The translations under genes and the position numbers were made by a program. Shown in pieces: positions 38,689 through 47,659 of a stretch of 64,000 nt of DNA (the first letter of the stretch is position 1; every line of letters begins with the position of its first letter). Under the pieces are notes generated by a model, which saw only the letters and a program-made list of their open reading frames with translations, was not told where the DNA came from and made no database searches. Where the stretch lies: the NCBI GenBank assembly GCA_018241225.1, contig JAFEEG010000020.1, positions 29,353-93,352 of the forward strand, read 5' to 3'. This DNA comes from Pseudomonadota bacterium. Lineage in GTDB: Bacteria; Pseudomonadota; Gammaproteobacteria; Burkholderiales; Burkholderiaceae_C.

Positions 38689-40743
38689 ATGGACATCCGC
38701 AGCCCCCGCCTCGACAGTCCATTCCATGCCGGCGAGCGCTCGGTACAAGAGCGCCTTGGCATCGCCGAACGCATGCGCGGCATCGGTCAGCGCGCCATCC
38801 GCACGTGGATGCCCGAGCAGCATCAGCGATTCTTCGAGCAACTGCCCTTCATGCTCGCCGGCTCGGTGGATGAGCAGGGCCGGCCATGGGCGTCGGTGCT
38901 GGTGGGGCAGCCGGGGTTTGTGAAGGCGCCCGACGCGCTGCGGCTGGACTTCAATGCCCGCGCCGTCGAAGGTGATCCGCTCTCGCAGGCGCTCGCCCCG
39001 AATGCCCGCCTGGGCTTTCTGGGCATCGAGCTTCACACCCGGCGCCGCAACCGGGTCAACGGCCGCGTGACCAGCGTGGGCGAACATGGCTTCAGCCTCG
39101 CGGTGGAGCAAACGACAGGCAACTGCCCGCAGTACATCCAGGGGCGCGAGTTCGAATGGGTGCGCGACCCGTCGGACCTTCGTCCGCGTGGCATCGACAC
39201 CCTGACAGCGCTCGACGAGGAAGCGCGCGCTGCCGTGGCACGGGCCGACACGCTTTTCATTGCCACCGCCGTGCCGCAACAAGACGGCGACGGTGACCGC
39301 GGCGCCGATGTCTCTCATCGCGGCGGGCGTGCCGGCTTCGTCAAGGTCGAGGACGAGCGCACGCTGCTGGTGCCCGACTACGCCGGCAATCACTTCTTCA
39401 TGACGCTGGGCAACCTGCAGCTCAATCCGCGTGCTGGCGTGCTGTTCATCGACTTCGACAGCGGCGACCTGCTGTCGCTGACCGGCTCGGCCGAAGTGGT
39501 GTGGGACGGCGCGCCGGAGCTCCAGGCCTTCGAAGGCGCCGAGCGCGCCTGGCGCTTTCGGATCGAGTCCGGCCTGCGTCTGCGCGACGCACTGCCCCTG
39601 CGCTGGAAGTTTCGCGACTGGTCCCCCAATTCGCTCATTACCGGCACTTGGGAAGAAGCGCAGCGCAAGCGGCAGGCTCAGCAACTGGCGCAGACCTGGC
39701 GGCCCTATCGCGTGGAGCGGGTGGTGCAAGAGAGCGCCAGCATCCGTTCGTTTCACCTCACGCCTGCCGACGGCTTGCCGGTGCCGCCCTTCGAGGCCGG
39801 GCAGCACCTGCCCATTCGCCTGCAACTGCCGGGCGGCGAGACGCTGCATCGCACCTACACCATCTCCCAGGCGCCCGGCGATGCCGGGCTGCGATTGAGC
39901 GTGAAGCGCGAAGGAACGGCGTCGCGACATCTGCACGAAGCCATCAATGTCGGCGACCTGATCGATGCACTCGGCCCGCGCGGCCAGTTCACGATCGACG
40001 CAACCCGGCAGCAACCGGCCGTGCTGATCGGCGCAGGCATCGGCATCACGCCCATGATCGCTTTCGCACGGCACCTCGTCGCTGAGGGATTCCGGCATCG
40101 ACGCACCCGGCCGATGTACCTGATCCAAGTGGCCCACAGCGCCGAAACCCGGGCGTTTGCCGATGAGCTGAAGGCGCTGCAGGGCGAAGCAAAAGGCGCC
40201 TTGCAGTTGCACACGGTGCTGAGCTCGCCCACGGGTGATGCGACCGCGGTGCAGGGCCCATTCAACGTGGAACTGCTCAAGCGCCTTCTGCCCTTCGACG
40301 ACCACGAGTTCTTCCTGTGCGGGCCCTCGGCGTTCATGCAGTCGGTGTACGACGACCTGCGCAACCTGGGCGTGCGTGACGAACGCATCCAGGCCGAGGC
40401 CTTCGGTCCCTCGTCGTTGATGCGCCGACCCGACGGCGCGCAGCCCGTGGCAGCCCCACCGCAGCCCGCGGCGGAACACGCCACCGTGGTGTTTCGCCAA
40501 AGCGGCGACGCGGCAGACTGGACGCCCGTGCGCGGCACATTGCTGGAGTTCGCAGAGAGCAAAGGGCTTGCGCCACCCTACTCGTGCCGCGAGGGGCATT
40601 GCGGCTCCTGTGTCACCCGCCTGTACGCGGGCCGCGTCACCTATTTGCAGCCCACCGCATGGAAGCCCTCAGAAGACGAAGTGCTGCTGTGTTGCGCGCG
40701 TCCCGCACAAAACGGCGGCGAGCGCATCGAACTGGCGCTGTGA
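38689..40743 (+). CDS. Three-module oxidoreductase: PNPOx-like + ferredoxin reductase + [2Fe-2S] ferredoxin
   Basis: 684 residues. Module 1 (about 40-330) is a pyridoxamine-phosphate-oxidase-like flavin fold (MLAGSVDEQGRPWASVLVGQ and DYAGNHFFMTLGNLQLNPRA). Module 2 (about 345-560) is an FNR-type FAD/NAD domain with LHRTYTISQAPGDAGLRLSV, AVLIGAGIGITPMIAFARHL and EFFLCGPSAFMQSVYDDL. Module 3 (about 595-684) is a plant-type [2Fe-2S] ferredoxin with YSCREGHCGSCVTR and a final LLCCARP. Electrons should pass from NAD(P)H via FAD to the cluster, and the PNPOx module may be the acceptor or substrate site. Co-transcribed with the GST. Fusions of this type are known but not functionally defined. Confidence 0.88.
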   Translation: MDIRSPRLDSPFHAGERSVQERLGIAERMRGIGQRAIRTWMPEQHQRFFEQLPFMLAGSVDEQGRPWASVLVGQPGFVKAPDALRLDFNARAVEGDPLSQALAPNARLGFLGIELHTRRRNRVNGRVTSVGEHGFSLAVEQTTGNCPQYIQGREFEWVRDPSDLRPRGIDTLTALDEEARAAVARADTLFIATAVPQQDGDGDRGADVSHRGGRAGFVKVEDERTLLVPDYAGNHFFMTLGNLQLNPRAGVLFIDFDSGDLLSLTGSAEVVWDGAPELQAFEGAERAWRFRIESGLRLRDALPLRWKFRDWSPNSLITGTWEEAQRKRQAQQLAQTWRPYRVERVVQESASIRSFHLTPADGLPVPPFEAGQHLPIRLQLPGGETLHRTYTISQAPGDAGLRLSVKREGTASRHLHEAINVGDLIDALGPRGQFTIDATRQQPAVLIGAGIGITPMIAFARHLVAEGFRHRRTRPMYLIQVAHSAETRAFADELKALQGEAKGALQLHTVLSSPTGDATAVQGPFNVELLKRLLPFDDHEFFLCGPSAFMQSVYDDLRNLGVRDERIQAEAFGPSSLMRRPDGAQPVAAPPQPAAEHATVVFRQSGDAADWTPVRGTLLEFAESKGLAPPYSCREGHCGSCVTRLYAGRVTYLQPTAWKPSEDEVLLCCARPAQNGGERIELAL

Positions 40744-40758
40744 GCGAAAGCAAGCCCT

Positions 40759-41657
40759 TCAGCGCAGGGCAGGATTGGCGCGCAGCAACTCAACCGCCAT
40801 GTCGATGAAGTTGCGCACCTTCTGGGTGGCGCGCCGCCCTTCCTGGTGCACCACGTGGATCGGCACCGGTTCGCCCTCGAAATCCTCCAGCAGCGGCACG
40901 AGGGCGCCGCTGGCCACGTGTGGCGCCGCCTGGTAGCTCAACAGCCGGGCGATGCCCAGGCCAGCCAGCGCGGCGGAGATGGCCGAATCATTGGTGGTGG
41001 TGCGCATGCGCGGCGTCACGCGCTGGGTGGTCGCCCGGCCATCGATGGTGAAGCGCCATTCCGGCTGCATTGCCACGCCCGATGCCGAAATGGTCACGTG
41101 CTCGCTCAGGTCTTCGGGTCGCCGCGGCGCAGCGTGCGCCTGCAGGTAGGCAGGTGCCGCCACCAGCACCCGGCGCACCCGGCCTACGCGAACTGCCTGC
41201 ATCGAGGAGTCGGGCAACTCGGCGATGCGCACGGCCACGTCCACGCCCTCTTCCATCAGGTTGACGACTCGATCGAGAAAGAGGCACTGCGCGTCCACCT
41301 CGGGGTAGCGCTGCAGGTAGCGAACGAGCACGGGGTAACGTACATCTGGCCGAACAGTACGGGCGCCGTGAGGTTCAACGTGCCGCGCGGTGCACCGTGA
41401 GTGCCTGCGGCAGCCGACTCGGCCTCTTCGATCTCGGCCAGGATCCTGCGGCAATCCTCCGCATACCGGGCGCCGGCCTCGGTGACGCGCACCATGCGGG
41501 TGGTCCGGGTGAGCAGGCGCAGCTGCAGCCGCTCTTCCAGCTCGGCCACCGCGCGGGTGACGACGGGCGGCGACAGGTTGAGCTGGCGAGCGGCGCTGGC
41601 AAAGCCACCGCAGTCGACCACCGCGACAAAAGTCGTCATGGCTTGCAGACGGTCCAT
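40759..41657 (-). pseudogene. LysR-family regulator broken by a one-base frameshift
   Basis: The start at ATG 41657 encodes a normal LysR helix-turn-helix (MDRLQAMTTFVAVVDCGGFA, SPPVVTRAVAELEERL), which stays open until about residue 110 (LFGQMYVTP). There the frame turns into non-family sequence. The expected continuation VLVRYLQRYPEVDAQCLFLD lies in the next frame. The break is in a run of four G on the plus strand at 41332-41335; adding one base gives exactly 900 bases and one open frame to 40759. The rest of the effector domain is intact. It is divergent from the DUF1348 gene. A sequencing error and a real mutation both remain possible. Confidence 0.85.
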
Positions 41658-41969
41658 GGGCTCCTTCGTTTGTTCCCCGACGGGTCCGGGGCGGGCGCGA
41701 TTATGGGTCGTGCGGCATGGGATTCTTTCCGCGGCCGGAATGCACCCTTGTGTGCATCCGCGATTCCCTTGCACTGCACTTGGCCCCATAGTTGACTCAT
41801 GCGCCGGCGTTCGATGGTGCCAAGGAGTCGCAGATGCTGCCTTTCTTCGTCGATGACGTGCCCGCAGACCTGGGGTTGGATGCTGGCGCCTGGGACCATG
41901 ACACCCTGTGCATGCTGCTGTGCCGCCCCGATCCTGCCAGCGCGCAGGAACCTCAACCAGGAACATGCC
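41658..41969. other. Divergent intergenic region between LysR-type gene and DUF1348 gene
   Basis: 312 bases that should hold the promoters of both neighbours. I see no hairpin terminator, no tRNA and no convincing gene. TGCACCCTTGTGTGCA at 41741-41756 is a candidate LysR-type dyad site (TGCA-n8-TGCA). A short plus-strand frame (41792-41989) lacks family features. Confidence 0.4.
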
Positions 41970-42452
41970 ATGACCTCGACATCGCCTGAATCGCGCCCGC
42001 CGCTTCCGCCCTTCACGCCGGACACCGCACGCCAGAAGGTGCGCCTGGCAGAAGACGCCTGGAACTCGCGCGACCCCCAGCGGGCTGCGCTGGCCTACAC
42101 GGAGGACAGCATCTGGCGCAACCGCGCCGAGTTTCCCGCGGGCCGCGAGCAGATCGAAGCCTTCTTGCGGCGCAAGTGGGCACGCGAGCTGGACTATCGC
42201 CTGATCAAGGAACTGTGGGCGCACGACGGCCACCGCATCGCAGTGCGCTTTGCCTACGAGTGGCACGACGACGCCGGCAACTGGTTCCGCTCCTACGGCA
42301 ACGAGAACTGGGAGTTCGACGCACACGGCCTCATGGCCAGGCGCTTTGCGAGCATCAACGACCTGCCCATTTCGCAAGCAGACCGCAAGTTCTTCTGGCC
42401 GCAAGGCCGCCGGCCGGATGAACATCCGGGACTCAGCGAGCTTGGCTTGTAG
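41970..42452 (+). CDS. DUF1348 (NTF2-like) protein
   Basis: 160 residues from ATG 41970. The DUF1348 pattern is strong: [46 protein letters not shown] and [20 protein letters not shown]. These are small cone-shaped NTF2-like proteins found in bacteria and fungi with no settled activity. It is divergent from the LysR-type gene, which probably regulated it. It is followed by an adenylate-forming enzyme after 27 bases. Confidence 0.88.
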   Translation: MTSTSPESRPPLPPFTPDTARQKVRLAEDAWNSRDPQRAALAYTEDSIWRNRAEFPAGREQIEAFLRRKWARELDYRLIKELWAHDGHRIAVRFAYEWHDDAGNWFRSYGNENWEFDAHGLMARRFASINDLPISQADRKFFWPQGRRPDEHPGLSELGL

Positions 42453-42479
42453 TGGCGCTTGGTCGTAGGCTTGGGGGCT

Positions 42480-44048
42480 ATGCCTTCCTTGCCCGACTTC
42501 GAGACCGCCATCAACCAGGAATTCGGCACCATTGCCGAGCTGATCGGCCTGCATGGCACGCTGCGCCCCGACAACCCCGCGCTGCGCGACGATTCGCGCA
42601 CCCTGAGCTACCGGCAGCTCGACGAGCTGATGAATCGCGTGGCGGCCGCGCTGCAGCAAGGCGGCCTGAAGGTGGGCGACGCAGTGGCTGTATGTGCCTC
42701 ATCGTCGGTCGACTATGCAGCGCTGTTTCTTGGCGCACTGCGCGCCGGCGTGGCGGTCGCTCCGCTGGCACCGAGCTCGACCCCGGCCAGCCTGGTGCGG
42801 ATGGTGCAGGATGCCGGCGCGCAGTTGCTCTTTCTCGACGCCAGCACCGCTGATGTGCTGCAAGAGGTGACCGACGTTCGCCGTATCGCCTTCGACGGCA
42901 GCGGCGCTGACGCCTTCCAGGCCTGGCTGGCCGCGCCAGGCACGCGGCCAGCGCCGGCCAGCGTGGCGCCCGCCACCCCTTTCAACATCATCTATTCGTC
43001 GGGCACCACCGGGGAGCCCAAGGGCATCGTCCAGGGACACGGCATGCGCTGGGCGCATGTGCGACGCGGCGCCAGGTACGAGTACAACCCGCAGACCGTC
43101 ACGCTGCTGTCGACACCGCTGTATTCCAACACCACGCTGGTGGTGTTCTTCCCTACCCTGGCCTACGGCGGCTGCGCCAGCCTCATGGCCAAGTTCGATG
43201 CGGGCCGCTACCTGCAGCTCGCCGAGCAGCAGCACGTGACGCACACCATGCTCGTGCCGGTGCAATACCAGCGATTGATGGCCCGGCCCGACTTCGAGCG
43301 ACACGACCTGTCTGCGTACCGCTACAAGTTCAGCACCAGTGCGCCCTTCAACGCAGCGCTCAAGGCCGATGTGCTCCAGCGCTGGCCCGGCGGCCTGATC
43401 GAGTTCTACGGCATGACCGAAGGCGGCGGCACCTGCATTCTCGAAGCGCACGTGAACCCCGACAAGCTGCACACCGTAGGCCGCCCCGCCGAGGGCAGCG
43501 ACATCCGCCTGATCGACGAGGCAGGCCGCGAGGTCGCGCCGGGCGAGGCGGGCGAAGTGGTGGGGCATTCGGCCGGAATGATGACCGGCTACCACGGCCA
43601 ACCCGAGAAGACGCGCGAGGCGGAGTGGTTCGACGCGAGCGGCAAGCGCTTCATCCGTACCGGCGACATCGGCCGCTTCGATGACCAGGGCTTCCTCACG
43701 CTGTTCGACCGCCGCAAGGACATGATCATCAGCGGCGGCTTCAACATCTACCCCAGCGACCTGGAAGCCGTGGTGCGCCAGCACCCTGCAGTGCTTGAAG
43801 CTGCTGTCGTGGGCGTTCCGAGCCAGGAATGGGGCGAGACGCCGGTTGCCTTCGTGGTGGCCAGGGAAGGCGTCGACCCCATCGATGCCGAGGCACTTCG
43901 CGCATGGGCCAACGCGCAGTTGGGCAAGACGCAGCGCCTGTCGAGGCTTCTGTTCGTCGACGAACTGCCGCGCAGCGCCATCGGCAAGGTGCTCAAGCGC
44001 GAACTGCGCGATCGGCTTGCTTCGCTCGAACCGAAGGCCGGGGCTTGA
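42480..44048 (+). CDS. Class I adenylate-forming enzyme (acyl-CoA synthetase / ligase type)
   Basis: 522 residues from ATG 42480 (MPSLPDFETAINQEFGTIAE). The nucleotide loop is YSSGTTGEPKGIVQGHG, the core motif FYGMTEGGGTCILEAH, the hinge RTGDIGRFDDQGFLTLFDRR followed by KDMIISGGFNIYPSDLE, and the C-terminal catalytic lysine region is RSAIGKVLKRELRD. It activates a carboxylic acid as acyl-AMP and probably transfers it to CoA. The family includes fatty, aromatic and short-chain acyl-CoA synthetases; the substrate cannot be read from sequence. It is linked to a permease gene 6 bases downstream, suggesting uptake plus activation. Confidence 0.9.
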   Translation: MPSLPDFETAINQEFGTIAELIGLHGTLRPDNPALRDDSRTLSYRQLDELMNRVAAALQQGGLKVGDAVAVCASSSVDYAALFLGALRAGVAVAPLAPSSTPASLVRMVQDAGAQLLFLDASTADVLQEVTDVRRIAFDGSGADAFQAWLAAPGTRPAPASVAPATPFNIIYSSGTTGEPKGIVQGHGMRWAHVRRGARYEYNPQTVTLLSTPLYSNTTLVVFFPTLAYGGCASLMAKFDAGRYLQLAEQQHVTHTMLVPVQYQRLMARPDFERHDLSAYRYKFSTSAPFNAALKADVLQRWPGGLIEFYGMTEGGGTCILEAHVNPDKLHTVGRPAEGSDIRLIDEAGREVAPGEAGEVVGHSAGMMTGYHGQPEKTREAEWFDASGKRFIRTGDIGRFDDQGFLTLFDRRKDMIISGGFNIYPSDLEAVVRQHPAVLEAAVVGVPSQEWGETPVAFVVAREGVDPIDAEALRAWANAQLGKTQRLSRLLFVDELPRSAIGKVLKRELRDRLASLEPKAGA

Positions 44049-44054
44049 GCCGGC

Positions 44055-45188
44055 ATGTCGGGGCACGCAACGCCACGTGAACTGAGCTCCGATCACCAGG
44101 CCGACGCCGGTGGCGGCAATTGGTTGCTGTGGATCCTGGTGGGTGCGGCCGTCGTGCTGGGCGCCATTCAGCCCCAGTCGCCCATGGACTACGTGCGCCT
44201 GGTCGACTGGCACACCGTCGGTGCGCTGGCCGGCCTGCTGGCCATTACGCAAGGCGTGGAGCGCAGCGGCATGCTGCAGTCGGCCGCGCGTCGGCTGCTG
44301 ACGCACACGCACCACGAGCACACGCTGGCAGCCGTTCTGACCGCCACCGCTGCCCTGCTCTCGGCACTGGTGACCAACGACGTCAGCCTGTTCCTGCTGG
44401 TGCCGCTTACTCGGGCGCTGGCGCAGCAAGCGCACCTGCCGCTGGCACGGCTGGTGGTGCTGCAGGCGTTGGCGGTCAACGCCGGCTCCGCCCTGACGCC
44501 CATCGGCAATCCGCAGAACCTCTTTCTCTGGCAGCGATCGGGCGAGAGCTTTCTAGGCTTCATGTGGATGATGGCGCCCACGGTGGCGGTCATGCTCGGC
44601 TGGCTGGTGGTGGCCTGGTGGTTGCTGGTGCCGCGCACGCCCATCACGCTGCGCGAATCGAAGGAGGCGTCCCCGCGCGAGCCGCGCCTGCTGGTGGTGT
44701 CTGCACTGCTGTTCGTGCTGTTCGTCGTGGCGCTGGACAAGGGCTGGCTGCCGTGGGGCCTGGCACTAGTGCTGGGCGCCTACGCCTTGTGGCGCCCGCG
44801 CCTGCTGCTGGCCATCGACTGGACCTTGCTGGCCATCATCGGCCTCATGTTCATCGACTTGCGCCAGCTCGCTGCGTTGCCTGCGCTGGCCGGCTGGGCC
44901 GGCCAGTTGCCCATTGGCCAGGGCTGGCGCGCCTACCTTGCGGCCATAGCAACCTCGCAGTTCATCAGCAATGTGCCGGCCGCCATCTTGCTGGAGCGCT
45001 ACGTGCACGACCTGCCAGCCCTCGCCGCAGGCGTGAGCGTGGGCGGCTTCGGCTGCGTGATCGGCTCGCTGGCCAACCTGATCGCGCTGCGGCTGGCCAA
45101 GCTGCCCAACGGGCTGCGCGAGTTTCACCGCATCAGCATTCCGTTCCTGCTGGCCTGCACCGCATCGGCGCTGCTGCTGCGGTTGTAG
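44055..45188 (+). CDS. Ion-transporter-superfamily permease (ArsB/SLC13/CitMHS-like)
   Basis: 377 residues with about ten hydrophobic helices after a polar 20-residue start. The transport signature NAGSALTPIGNPQNLFLW and the earlier LLSALVTNDVSLFLLVPL (hairpin and N-x-T elements) match the ArsB/NhaD/SLC13 superfamily. Likely substrates are organic or inorganic anions such as carboxylates; sequence alone does not decide. It immediately follows the adenylate-forming enzyme gene (6 bases), so the pair is probably co-transcribed. It is shorter than typical full-length SLC13 carriers, so the topology should be read with care. Confidence 0.82.
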   Translation: MSGHATPRELSSDHQADAGGGNWLLWILVGAAVVLGAIQPQSPMDYVRLVDWHTVGALAGLLAITQGVERSGMLQSAARRLLTHTHHEHTLAAVLTATAALLSALVTNDVSLFLLVPLTRALAQQAHLPLARLVVLQALAVNAGSALTPIGNPQNLFLWQRSGESFLGFMWMMAPTVAVMLGWLVVAWWLLVPRTPITLRESKEASPREPRLLVVSALLFVLFVVALDKGWLPWGLALVLGAYALWRPRLLLAIDWTLLAIIGLMFIDLRQLAALPALAGWAGQLPIGQGWRAYLAAIATSQFISNVPAAILLERYVHDLPALAAGVSVGGFGCVIGSLANLIALRLAKLPNGLREFHRISIPFLLACTASALLLRL

Positions 45189-45215
45189 GGGCGCGTTTGC
45201 CGCCCCGGGAGCAGA

Positions 45216-46262
45216 TCAGTCCGCGACCTTCAGCACGAGCTTGCCGAAGTTCTCGCCGGTAAAGAGCTTGAGCAGCGCCTCGGGGAAGGCGGCCACGCCG
45301 CCTTCGACCACGTCTTCGCGGCTTTTCATGCGGCCGTCCTTCAGGTAGCCGGCCATCTCAGCGGCGGCCAGGTGGTAGCGGTCGGCATAGTCGAACACCA
45401 CGATGCCCTGCATGCGCGCCCGGTTCACCAGCAGGCTCAGGTAGTTCTTGGGCCCCTGCACCGGCGTGGTGTTGTTGTACTGGCTGATGGCGCCGCAGAT
45501 GATGATGCGGGCACCGCGCGCCAACCTGGCCAGCACCGCGTCCAGGATGTCACCACCGACGTTGTCGAAGTAGATGTCCACGCCCTTGGGGCAATGTTCC
45601 TTCAGGCCTTCGCGCACGGCGGCGGGGCCGGCCTTGTAGTCGATGCACGCGTCGAAGCCCAGCTCCTTGACCACCCAGTCGCACTTGGCCGCACCGCCGG
45701 CAATGCCGACCACGCGGCAGCCCTTGATCTTGGCCAGCTGGCCCACCGTCTGGCCCACGGCGCCGGCAGCACCGGAGACGACCAGCGTCTCGCCGGCCTG
45801 GGGCAAGCCCACGTCCATCAGGCCGAAGTACGCCGTCATGCCCGGCATGCCCAGCACGTTGAGCCATTGGCCGACCGTGCCGGCGCGCAGGTCGATCTTC
45901 GTCAGGCCCGAGCGCTTGATCTCCTCCTGGGCGACAAGGCAGTATTCCTGCACGCCCAGCGTTCCGTAGACCACGTCGCCCACCGCAAATGCGGCATTGC
46001 GCGAAAACACCACGCGGCCGATGCCACCGGCGCGCATCACCGCGCCCAGCTCCACCGGCGGGATGTAGCTCTTGCCCTCGTTCATCCAGCCGCGCATGGC
46101 CGGATCGAGCGACAGCGACAAGGTCTGCACCAGTACGCCGCCGTCTGCCGGCTGCCCGGCGGACTCGGTGGTGAAAGACCAGTCGTCACGCTTGGGCGTG
46201 CCCTCGGGCCGCTTGGCCAGGCGCACCTGGTGGTTGGTGATCGAAGTGAAGGTATTGCTCAT
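45216..46262 (-). CDS. NADP-dependent medium-chain reductase (leukotriene B4 dehydrogenase / CurA type)
   Basis: 348 residues from ATG 46262. There is no zinc-binding cysteine set, consistent with the double-bond reductase branch of the MDR family. SLSLDPAMRGWMNEGKSYIP is its typical segment, then the Rossmann loop VVSGAAGAVGQTVGQLAKIK, then GVDIYFDNVGGDILDAVLAR. It reduces alpha,beta-unsaturated ketones or aldehydes using NADPH. The start overlaps the stop of the sensor kinase gene by 4 bases, so it appears to be the last gene of the two-component operon, an unusual partner. Confidence 0.9.
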   Translation of the reverse strand: MSNTFTSITNHQVRLAKRPEGTPKRDDWSFTTESAGQPADGGVLVQTLSLSLDPAMRGWMNEGKSYIPPVELGAVMRAGGIGRVVFSRNAAFAVGDVVYGTLGVQEYCLVAQEEIKRSGLTKIDLRAGTVGQWLNVLGMPGMTAYFGLMDVGLPQAGETLVVSGAAGAVGQTVGQLAKIKGCRVVGIAGGAAKCDWVVKELGFDACIDYKAGPAAVREGLKEHCPKGVDIYFDNVGGDILDAVLARLARGARIIICGAISQYNNTTPVQGPKNYLSLLVNRARMQGIVVFDYADRYHLAAAEMAGYLKDGRMKSREDVVEGGVAAFPEALLKLFTGENFGKLVLKVAD

Positions 46263-47659
46263 GCGACGTCTCCATGCGAGCGGTTGGCCCGGGCGCGGAT
46301 GGTAGCCGGGGCATCGCCTTCCGGCGGTTGCGCAAGCGACAGCCGCACGCGCACCGACAGGCCCGGGTGGGCATTGCGCAGCTCGAAGGTGCCCCCGTGC
46401 GCCAGCACCACTAGCTTGCACAGGTACATCCCCAGGCCCACGCCGCCGGTGGCGCGCTGGCGCGCGCTGTCGGTGCGGAAGAAGGGCTCGGCCAGGCGCC
46501 CGATCTGGGCCTCGTCCACGCCGGGGCCGAAGTCGCGCACCTCGATTTCCACCGCGCCTTCCACCCTGCGCAGCGCGAGCCTGGGCGGTTGCAGGGCACC
46601 GGCAGACTGGCCGCCGTGACGCAGCGCGTTTTCCAGCAGGTTGCGCAGCAGCAGGCGCATGCGGGTGCGGTCGAGCGACATGAGCGGAATGTCCGGCGGC
46701 AGGTCCAATTCCACCTCGTCCTCGTGGGGCAGTTCGGCCACCACGTCGTGCACGAGCGTGGCCAGGTCGATGTGCTCGCGCAGCAAGGCCGCGTGCGGGC
46801 TGGCCAGGCGCTCGCTTTCGAGCAGGTCGCTGATCAGGTCGCGCATCTCACCCAGGTCGCGCAGCAGCGCGGCGCGCTCGGTTGCGCCCTCGGGCGTGGC
46901 CGGCAACAGCTCGGCATTGAGCCGCGCACGGGTGAGCGGCGAGCGCAGCTCGTGGCTCAATGCCAGCAGCAACGCGCGCTTGGCATCCAGCATGTCGCTG
47001 ATGTCGCGCGCCATGGTGTTGATGCGCTGGGCCAGGTCGCCCAGCTCGTCGTTGCGGCGGATGGGAATGGGCTTGTCGAAGTCGCCGCGCCCAAATCGCT
47101 GCGCGCCCGCGCCAATGTCGTCCAGCGGTCGCAGCAGGCGCCTGACCAACGCGTAGGCGGCCAGAACCAGCAGTAGAAGCACGCCCAAGGTGAGCCAGCC
47201 CACCCCGTGCGGCCCCCGCTGCCACGGCAGGCTGCCCAGGCCGAAGCTGACACGGTGGCCATCGGCCGTGGTGCGGCTGAACAGCTCGCCAGCGCGGGAC
47301 TCGAAGCCGCGCCCCGACATGCGGCCGGGATGCGACTCCCAGTTGATCACCGGCCCTTCGATGCGCACCGCCAGCGGAAGGCGTTCGGTGAGCGCCTTGG
47401 CACGCCCCGGGTCGGGTGGCGTGCCTATTTCGGCAGCGAGCCGGTCGACATAGTCGGCAATCAAGGGCCGCCCCGCGTCGCGCCAGCCGCCGGAGATGAC
47501 GCTGCGCATGCCGCCAATGAAGACTGCCGTCATGACCAGGGCCATGACCACGAACATCGTCACCAGCCGCCAGCGCAGCGAATGCCGCCAGCGGCGATGC
47601 CACGACCGCCCTCGCCCATGAACCGGCGCTTGATCGGGATTGCCGTGCCTGCGCTTCAC
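46259..47659 (-). CDS. Sensor histidine kinase (CpxA/RstB-like organisation)
   Basis: 466 residues. TM1 is about 33-52, followed by a periplasmic domain of about 100 residues, TM2 about 154-174, a HAMP domain (172-224, LLRPLDDIGAGAQRFGRGDF), a HisKA domain with phosphorylated His236 in LSHELRSPLTRARL, and a HATPase with LLRNLLENALRHG, FGPGVD and GGVGLGMYLCK. The periplasmic region has no recognised ligand domain. It overlaps the regulator gene by 4 bases. With the Spy-like gene upstream, envelope stress sensing is the natural hypothesis. Confidence 0.92.
   Translation of the reverse strand: MKRRHGNPDQAPVHGRGRSWHRRWRHSLRWRLVTMFVVMALVMTAVFIGGMRSVISGGWRDAGRPLIADYVDRLAAEIGTPPDPGRAKALTERLPLAVRIEGPVINWESHPGRMSGRGFESRAGELFSRTTADGHRVSFGLGSLPWQRGPHGVGWLTLGVLLLLVLAAYALVRRLLRPLDDIGAGAQRFGRGDFDKPIPIRRNDELGDLAQRINTMARDISDMLDAKRALLLALSHELRSPLTRARLNAELLPATPEGATERAALLRDLGEMRDLISDLLESERLASPHAALLREHIDLATLVHDVVAELPHEDEVELDLPPDIPLMSLDRTRMRLLLRNLLENALRHGGQSAGALQPPRLALRRVEGAVEIEVRDFGPGVDEAQIGRLAEPFFRTDSARQRATGGVGLGMYLCKLVVLAHGGTFELRNAHPGLSVRVRLSLAQPPEGDAPATIRARANRSHGDVA

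Noticed and set aside
41792-41989. A 65-codon plus-strand frame in the LysR/DUF1348 gap
   Set aside because: No ribosome site, no recognisable feature and it overlaps the DUF1348 start out of frame; more likely a promoter region.
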